Assembly (NCBI GenBank): GCA_946008205.1
Contig: CAMGAZ010000042.1
Coordinates: 1-9,184 of the forward strand
Length of the DNA stretch: 9,184 nt
Direction of reading: 5' to 3'
Origin: an uncultured Clostridium sp.
GTDB taxonomy: Bacteria > Bacillota > Clostridia > TANB77 > CAG-508
Both the position numbers and the translations under genes were made by a program. The notes below the pieces were generated by a model. That model was not told the origin of the DNA and ran no database searches. It was given only the letters and a program-made list of their open reading frames with translations. Within the stretch, counting starts at the first letter, position 1. The number at the start of each line of letters is the position of its first letter. This document shows positions 4,323-9,184 of this stretch, in pieces.

Positions 4323-5282
4323 CTAATCCGTGATCTCAACTTTATAGTTTATAACTGCATCATAAACTTCTTGTGGCATATATGGCTTGTATAATTCTGC
4401 TGCCTTGCGAATTTCACTTTCCTTTTCAAATTTGACACGTTGAAATGCTTCTTCAATTGTGTCATATTTTCCAAAGTATACATCTTTTTTATCTATTCTT
4501 CCTCTAGCTTTATATTTCCCAGTCTTTTTGTCGTATGTGACTCCAAGTGGTAAATCACTGCTTGATGTAATGCGATGATATATACGTCTATTAATAGCTG
4601 CAGGGATTAGTAAACAAGTGTCAGGGCCATATACTTTATTGTTATGTGACTTCATATCCTTATCAAGATCTAAATCTCCCATTCCATATGGAAGCTCATA
4701 GTAATGTTCATTATACCATTTTAAAAAGTTGGCAAAGCAATGCCATTCTTCAGCTACAATACAGTCTTCGTACCAGGTATGCCTTTTACAATTTTCGTTA
4801 TAGCAACGCTTTAACATACTCGTCCAGACTTCAAGTTGATGTTTATATTCTTTTGCTTCTTTATAATATGTTTTCATTCCAAGATAACCAACTCCAGAAT
4901 AAGTAGGATAAAATGGATCTAAAATTGCTCCTCTTTCAAATAATTGATACTGTGTATGTTCTACAATAAATCCATTAGAAAATTGTACATCAATATTTGA
5001 TTCTTTTCTGTATGCAATTATAGTCATTTCACTGCCTTGATTATTGCACTTTGTTTCTCCTAGACGTTTTTCTATTGGTGTACGATTACTTTTAGGCATT
5101 GGATAATCAGGATGCTTTAATGTATTTTGATTTATCTTCTCAACTCTAATATGTTCCATTTTAAATCCGTCTTCAAACTCAATGTCTATATCCATTCTGT
5201 TTCTGTAGGCTATAATAGTAAATTTTAATCCTTGTTTGTTAGTTTGCGTATAACCTACGTCATACTTTCGCTCCTTACCCAT
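4323..5282 (-). CDS. HNH/AP2-type endonuclease-like protein with duplicated N-terminal domain (319 aa)
   Basis: Residues about 7-60 and 71-126 are two copies of a small domain (pattern N-(K/N)-Q-G, then (T/x)IIAYR, then I-D-(I/V)-x-F-x-(D/N)-G-F, then EH). Residues about 152-232 match the HNH-like core of free-standing phage endonucleases: WTSMLKRCY, YEDCIVAEEWHCFANFLKWY, LDLDKDMKSHNNKVYGPDTC and LLIPAAIN. Residues about 245-285 are an AP2-like DNA-binding domain (LPLGVTYDKKTGKYKARGRI, YFGKYDTIEEAF), followed by a tail ending EITD. Such genes are usually selfish homing elements placed between essential phage genes. The start at 5282 has AGGAG 12 nt upstream, and a TAA two codons before it blocks extension. 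Whether the catalytic centre is intact cannot be decided by eye. Confidence 0.8.
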   Translation of the reverse strand: MGKERKYDVGYTQTNKQGLKFTIIAYRNRMDIDIEFEDGFKMEHIRVEKINQNTLKHPDYPMPKSNRTPIEKRLGETKCNNQGSEMTIIAYRKESNIDVQFSNGFIVEHTQYQLFERGAILDPFYPTYSGVGYLGMKTYYKEAKEYKHQLEVWTSMLKRCYNENCKRHTWYEDCIVAEEWHCFANFLKWYNEHYYELPYGMGDLDLDKDMKSHNNKVYGPDTCLLIPAAINRRIYHRITSSSDLPLGVTYDKKTGKYKARGRIDKKDVYFGKYDTIEEAFQRVKFEKESEIRKAAELYKPYMPQEVYDAVINYKVEITD

Positions 5283-5318
5283 AAATTATGTCATCTCCTA
5301 AGTTGTCAATTCAAAATT

Positions 5319-6878
5319 TTATGATTGTTTCTTCTTTAAAATCCCGATATTATTCCAAATATTATAATTCAAATCATATTCAAACAACAAAACGTGTCCT
5401 CGTTCACCCAATCTATTTTTGTCGATTTTTATTCCAAAATATTTCTTGTTGGCATTTAAATCCTTTGGCTCAGGCTCTCCCCAAGTATCTTCTAAATCGT
5501 CGTCATAAGAATCATATTGATATTTATGATATTCTTCTGGCGCAATCTTTTTGCCAAGCACAAGAAGATCTGCAGGATGTTTAATACCCTTTGCTGCAGA
5601 AATGTTATTACTAGATAGATCAAATATGTCGCAGAACAACGAATCATCCGTCAACTGAAATGAGCAAACCGTGAAAATTTTAAGTTCCTTTGTGACCTCA
5701 ACTACACGTGTTGCAAGCTTTTTAACTTGCTCCCAATGTTCTTCTCCATATGCTTTGAGAGTGTCCAATGCAACATATTCACAATTATAAATGAGTTTAG
5801 CTCGTCTCATTTCTAGCTCAATTGCTTCTTCACTATAATCACTTGTAATGTCAGTGAAATAAAATCTGCCTTCGATTTGTTCTTCTAGCCATTTAGCGAC
5901 GTGAGCGACGTCTTTATACTCTTTTGTAGCTTTCACTCTATCCAAAAAAGACTCTTCGGATTCAGTATAATTTCCATCCTTATCAATGCCTCTTTCAATA
6001 AACTCATGAGTTTTATCATCTCTATATAGTCCCATAGTAATTTCTTTTTCTGGCTTCATAAGTTCAACACCATGCAATTTTTTAAATTCTGCACAATTCA
6101 ATACAGTTGCAATAAAACAATTAAAAATGGATGTATGAGTCATCTCATTTGAGAGAAGCATAAATTTCTTCTTTTTAACTAGCACTGTATATGAAATTAG
6201 ATTAACAATATTTCTAGACTTGCCCTCGTTGGCTAAAAATCCCTGAAACAATACGTTAGTACTTAGCAATCCACGGAAATAATCATTATACCCTTTCCAA
6301 TGGACTTGGCACCCAAATTGTGGCGCAGTCAAATAACTATCGATAGTTTTCTTTGCTTCCTGCGTCATAACTATTGGCTCGTCAATTACGTTAATTATTG
6401 TGTTAATTTTATCTGCCTTACTCCGCATCAATCTATAGATGTCGTTTGGGGTCATATACTGGAATCTTTCGTTAGATAAAATCTTTTCTACGGGGAAACC
6501 GTTATGCTCATACTCTCTCACAAGAGAATATTTCTTTACCGTGTTATATATGTTTTTGAAATCTTGAGGATCTGATAGATCCATCATAGACTTAATTGTT
6601 TTCCATCCTCCATAAGATCTGTACTGCTTAAGGCGCTCCATGTTTTGAGTTGCGAAATTATTTACCTTGTTTTCACTTACATCTTGACTAAATGTAAGAT
6701 AATACTCTTCAAACATGTCGTAGAAAAACCGAGTTGCATTGTCAGAAAGATCATATTTAGACTTAATGCTTTTGCCGTAGCTTAAATATAGATCTGTCTT
6801 TTTATAAAATGAGCCTACAAAAAGGAGCTCTGCCTGCACATTGCTCTTCTCAATAACGATATTATTGTCATTTCCCAT
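5319..6878 (-). CDS. DnaB-like replicative helicase (519 aa)
   Basis: The C-terminal half has the DnaB/RecA-fold motifs in order. FQGFLANEGKS (about 211-221) is the P-loop; as in DnaB it lacks the first canonical Gly spacing but keeps GKS. MLLSNEM (about 240-246) corresponds to the DnaB FSLEM motif. YVALDTL (about 368-374) is Walker B. FTVCSFQLTDD (about 402-412) corresponds to ALSQLNR. KNRLGERGHVLLFEYD (about 487-502) is the arginine-finger-bearing motif. The first 190 residues are helical and may match the DnaB N-terminal/linker region. It should unwind DNA at the phage fork as a hexamer. The frame opens at a GTG (6887), but the ATG at 6878 is preferred because AGGTGG sits 5 nt upstream. 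It follows the zinc-finger gene by 13 nt. The sequence is strongly diverged from bacterial DnaB. Confidence 0.78.
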   Translation of the reverse strand: MGNDNNIVIEKSNVQAELLFVGSFYKKTDLYLSYGKSIKSKYDLSDNATRFFYDMFEEYYLTFSQDVSENKVNNFATQNMERLKQYRSYGGWKTIKSMMDLSDPQDFKNIYNTVKKYSLVREYEHNGFPVEKILSNERFQYMTPNDIYRLMRSKADKINTIINVIDEPIVMTQEAKKTIDSYLTAPQFGCQVHWKGYNDYFRGLLSTNVLFQGFLANEGKSRNIVNLISYTVLVKKKKFMLLSNEMTHTSIFNCFIATVLNCAEFKKLHGVELMKPEKEITMGLYRDDKTHEFIERGIDKDGNYTESEESFLDRVKATKEYKDVAHVAKWLEEQIEGRFYFTDITSDYSEEAIELEMRRAKLIYNCEYVALDTLKAYGEEHWEQVKKLATRVVEVTKELKIFTVCSFQLTDDSLFCDIFDLSSNNISAAKGIKHPADLLVLGKKIAPEEYHKYQYDSYDDDLEDTWGEPEPKDLNANKKYFGIKIDKNRLGERGHVLLFEYDLNYNIWNNIGILKKKQS

Positions 6879-6891
6879 TATTGCCACCTAC

Positions 6892-7554
6892 TTAAAAGAA
6901 TTCATCTAGCAGATCAGAAATATCATCTAATCCTTCTTTTTTAACTTCTGCGCGACATGCCACATCATTATAATCAATTTTAACTTTCTCTTTCATTTCT
7001 CTTTGCCTTTCAGCTTCTGCTGCCTCTTGCTTTGCCTTATAAGCTAAATAATTAGGCATCTTGCCAATCAAGATTGCTAAATCATACATCAATCTTGCGT
7101 TGTCATTATCTGGACCTTTGTGATTTGCCTTATTATACTGTTTAATTTCATCCAGTTTCTTTTGTCCCCATTTCCAGCACTCTAGCAAAGTGCCAATACT
7201 TATGGGTTTACACCTTTTTCCTTTGTAGGTTCCACTTTCTAAATCTGCGACAATTTGAAAAAAACGACCAGGTATAACACTAATATCATAATGGTTCAGC
7301 AGCCATTCATTCAATTCGTCGCTATAAAAACGATGCTCTAATTTAGACTTCGTTTCCGCTTCCAGTGATGACATTTTATCCAATGCGGCACTCCACATTT
7401 CTGGTTTGCCACGACCTGAAGCTACTCGCTTTGATACAAGCGCCTTAAAGCACCCAGAATGATAATATTTCCCTTTAAACTGCAATACATTCTCAATATT
7501 ATTTCTTTCAACATTTATTGTTTTTCCGCACTCGGCACATTTCACGTCTACCAC
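6892..7554 (-). CDS. Zinc-finger replication-module protein (220 aa)
   Basis: The N terminus carries C6-x2-C9 and H32-x2-C35 (KCAECGKTINV, then KYYHSGCF), a treble-clef or LIM-like zinc site. A helical middle follows (DELNEWLLNHYDISVIPGRF, IGTLLECWKWGQKKLDEIKQ), then a charged coiled-coil-like stretch (AKQEAAEAERQREMKEKVKI) and a C-terminal acidic tail ending LDDISDLLDEFF. Its place directly before the helicase suggests a helicase loader or primase-associated role, but nothing proves that. The frame opens at an ATG (7569) that lies inside the ribosome site. The GTG at 7554, with GGAGG 8 nt upstream (7563-7567), is the better start. It is the first gene behind P4. Confidence 0.75.
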   Translation of the reverse strand: MVDVKCAECGKTINVERNNIENVLQFKGKYYHSGCFKALVSKRVASGRGKPEMWSAALDKMSSLEAETKSKLEHRFYSDELNEWLLNHYDISVIPGRFFQIVADLESGTYKGKRCKPISIGTLLECWKWGQKKLDEIKQYNKANHKGPDNDNARLMYDLAILIGKMPNYLAYKAKQEAAEAERQREMKEKVKIDYNDVACRAEVKKEGLDDISDLLDEFF

Positions 7555-7580
7555 GCTGTCCACCTCCATATTCTGGAAAC

Positions 7581-7609
7581 ATTATAATCCATTCATTTCG
7601 TATTGTCAA
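7581..7609 (-). promoter_or_regulatory. Strong promoter P4 of the repeated family
   Basis: On the minus strand the -35 is TTGACA (7609-7604), the 17-bp spacer is ATACGAAATGAATGGAT, and the -10 is TATAAT (7586-7581). The spacer differs from P1-P3 at two positions of the shared 13-nt block. Transcription should start near 7574, about 20 nt before the GTG of the zinc-finger gene. TTTCCAGAA follows the -10, as at P1. It lies between the upstream terminator and the replication genes, so it starts a new unit. Confidence 0.87.
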
Positions 7610-7619
7610 TCACGCGCAT

Positions 7620-7651
7620 ATAAAAAATTTAGGGAGACTCGATGGTCTCCC
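7620..7651 (-). terminator. Intrinsic terminator after the RecA-fold ATPase gene
   Basis: GGGAGAC-CATCGA-GTCTCCC (7651-7632, minus strand) is a perfect 7-bp GC-rich stem, followed by TAAATTTTTTA. It begins 12 nt after the TAA of the ATPase gene and ends about 10 bp before the -35 of P4, insulating the two units. Confidence 0.88.
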
Positions 7652-7663
7652 TTATGTACTTTA

Positions 7664-8842
7664 TTAAGCCGACACAATGTCAAGGATTTGCTTAAGGATG
7701 TTTACGTCAGTTACCTTGTTGAAGGCGGTGGGTAGGCCGGAATCCTTGAGTTTGGTCTGCATTTCCTTTTTCTGTACAGGACTTAGCTTAGCAATCGCTA
7801 CTTTAATTGAGTTCTGAAGCTCAGTAGCATTATCAGTAGAAGTATCTTCCTGGACTGACATCTTTGCCTTTTCCATTTCAGACTTGCTCATAGATTTTGC
7901 CGCATTACTCATAACTTCTGCACTGTAGATTTCCTGTTCAGTTGCAACAGCAGTATCAAGGTTGTTATTAAGAACAAACTTGCTCTTTCCCTTGTTTCCA
8001 TCAATAACAACTTGCCAATCTAGCAACGTTGGGTCGGCTACTTTTTCCTTCGGGTGTACACAACTACGATCCTTAATAACATCCGCAATTACAGTATCAT
8101 CTTCATCTCTATAGAAACGAATAACAGTGTGGGTATTATAATCTAGATCTTTGAAGCCTTCAGGAATCTTCTTTCCAGTCGGTACGCTCGTAAACTGCCC
8201 ATTCGCACCTTTAACTGTTTCCTTCTCATCCGTTTCCCTGCATGTTATCAAACTATGGACACCTGTGCCAAGAAGTGCAAGGCATAGGTTGGCTCCTTTG
8301 TAACGAAGAGCACCCCAGTCTTTCATTTCAAGTGAAGATCCTTCAATCGCTACAATCTTTTGATCCCCAATGAGTCCATTATCATCTGCTCTCACACGAG
8401 CTCTCTTCTTGGAAAATTCAAGTAGACCCTGTTGCGCTGCGGTGTATAGGACGCTCACGCCATCAATGACGATCGCATCTGCCCTAAAGGGATTGCCTTC
8501 TGCATCTGTAACTATAGTATCTAGTTCTTCTCCATCTTCTCCAATTTCGTAAAAATCTTCATTGTTCTTTACCTTATCGATATAGTCAAGTACCTCACCA
8601 AGACTCTGTGTATATAGAATATAAATATTTGCTAGATCTACTCCGTTGCTTTCCATTTCGTCTAGATAATTGTCTACGCTTCCTGACTCTGCGTCAATAT
8701 AAAGAACCTTCATGGGGCTACCATCTTCATTATGCATATACGCAAATTGAGATGCGAAAGTACTTTTCCCCGTAAACGGCTCACCAAAACATAGAAAATT
8801 TAGCTTCTTCTGAATTTTACTTGCTGTACGACCTCTTGCCAT
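7664..8842 (-). CDS. Phage RecA-fold ATPase, AAA_24/Sak4-like (392 aa)
   Basis: Walker A is FGEPFTGKST (about residues 19-28). VLYIDAESGSVDNYLDEM follows, then Walker B RADAIVIDGVS (about 120-130). A conserved KDWGALRYK stretch precedes HSLITCRETDEKE, the equivalent of the (I/V)TxRE sensor in phage nucleotide-binding proteins of the AAA_24/Sak4 group. These proteins act in phage single-strand annealing or recombination, often beside replication genes. The last 110 or so residues are a charged Ser/Lys/Glu-rich linker and a short helical tail. The ATG at 8842 lies 11 nt after AAGGAG. An in-frame TTG at 8848, only 5 nt after it, is a real alternative that adds two residues. Transcription enters from the HNH/AP2 gene 25 nt upstream and ends at the terminator at 7620-7651. 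GC content is slightly above its neighbours. Confidence 0.83.
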   Translation of the reverse strand: MARGRTASKIQKKLNFLCFGEPFTGKSTFASQFAYMHNEDGSPMKVLYIDAESGSVDNYLDEMESNGVDLANIYILYTQSLGEVLDYIDKVKNNEDFYEIGEDGEELDTIVTDAEGNPFRADAIVIDGVSVLYTAAQQGLLEFSKKRARVRADDNGLIGDQKIVAIEGSSLEMKDWGALRYKGANLCLALLGTGVHSLITCRETDEKETVKGANGQFTSVPTGKKIPEGFKDLDYNTHTVIRFYRDEDDTVIADVIKDRSCVHPKEKVADPTLLDWQVVIDGNKGKSKFVLNNNLDTAVATEQEIYSAEVMSNAAKSMSKSEMEKAKMSVQEDTSTDNATELQNSIKVAIAKLSPVQKKEMQTKLKDSGLPTAFNKVTDVNILKQILDIVSA

Positions 8843-8867
8843 AATCAATCATTCTCCTTTTTAAAAT

Positions 8868-9184
8868 TTAATCTGTAATCTCCACTTCATATTTATATAA
8901 CGCATCATATACTTTATCTGGTATTTCCCCTTTATATTTGTCTGCTAAGTGTTTTAGATATGATTCTTTACATTTTTTATAAGCATAAAATGCGTCTTCT
9001 GGTGTTTTATAATCGCCGATATATTGCTGACCACTTCCATTATGGTACATGGCAATATAACTTTCTTTCCCTTTTCTTTTAAAAACTCCAATAGGATACT
9101 TCCCTCTTAACTTACCATGCCCAATGAATGCTTTGTTTATTTCTTCTGGAACAAACGTACAATTATTTGGACAATAAATTTTAT
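8868..9184 (-). CDS. C-terminal part of a second HNH/AP2-type endonuclease-like protein
   Basis: The frame is open to the right edge, giving about 105 C-terminal residues; the N-terminal part lies outside the window. It begins within the HNH-family signature (KIYCPNNCTFVPEEIN) and continues into an AP2-like domain (GKYPIGVFKRKGKESYIAMY, QYIGDYKTPEDAFYAYKKCK). A tail with YKGEIPDKVYDALYKYEVEI and a final TD follows. The order and the ending YKYEVEITD match the 319-aa protein (NYKVEITD), so the two are paralogues. The first in-frame ATG visible (9050) is internal to the AP2 domain and is not the start. It sits immediately before the ATPase gene. Confidence 0.8.
   Translation of the reverse strand, partial: KIYCPNNCTFVPEEINKAFIGHGKLRGKYPIGVFKRKGKESYIAMYHNGSGQQYIGDYKTPEDAFYAYKKCKESYLKHLADKYKGEIPDKVYDALYKYEVEITD

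Noticed and set aside
5283..5318. TTGACA as a promoter before the HNH/AP2 gene
   Set aside because: There is a TTGACA, but no acceptable -10 at 16-18 bp; TAATTT lies at 15 bp and the conserved spacer is absent.

Overview
The window looks like part of the genome of a phage, prophage or phage-plasmid of a low-GC Gram-positive host (Bacillota, probably a clostridial relative). The reasons are AT-rich DNA, strong AGGAGG-type ribosome sites, tightly packed small genes all on the minus strand, a phage replication module, and HNH/AP2 endonuclease-like genes of the free-standing phage type. No integrase, structural gene, tRNA, rRNA or CRISPR array is visible. All convincing genes read right to left, so upstream means higher coordinates.

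Right part (about 9184 to 5300), replication/recombination. The C-terminal end of an HNH/AP2-type protein enters at the right edge. It is followed by a RecA-fold ATPase of the phage nucleotide-binding (Sak4/AAA_24-like) type, which ends at a clear intrinsic terminator. A strong promoter then drives a zinc-finger protein and a DnaB-like helicase. Next come a second, complete HNH/AP2 protein, a DUF5659-like small protein and a winged-helix protein.

Middle (about 3720 to 3420). Straight after the winged-helix gene lie four roughly 23-24 bp direct repeats carrying GGTTTTAAAACCGC-like cores, then a very AT-rich stretch. This is the layout of an iteron-type replication origin, although an operator or centromere array is also possible.

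Left part (about 3420 to 1), accessory genes. A two-transmembrane DUF4236 protein is followed by a long structured leader and an operon of a pentapeptide-repeat protein, a MGLDMY-type phage protein, a 92-aa protein and a possible 18-aa peptide. A third unit holds a 224-aa protein, a 69-aa protein and a partial gene leaving the left edge.

The units are tied together by a repeated promoter. Four copies of TTGACA/TTGATA - 17 bp - TATAAT/TATACT share nearly the same spacer (ACACAAAATGAAT plus four variable bases), which ordinary sigma-70-type promoters do not need. In every copy the -35 and spacer also read as (L/I)DNTK-stop in one frame, so the upstream gene or small ORF ends inside the promoter of the next unit. 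A fifth copy has lost its -10 region. This suggests a coordinated phage regulon built from exchangeable promoter-gene cassettes. The promoter family and the iteron-like array are the two most notable features here.
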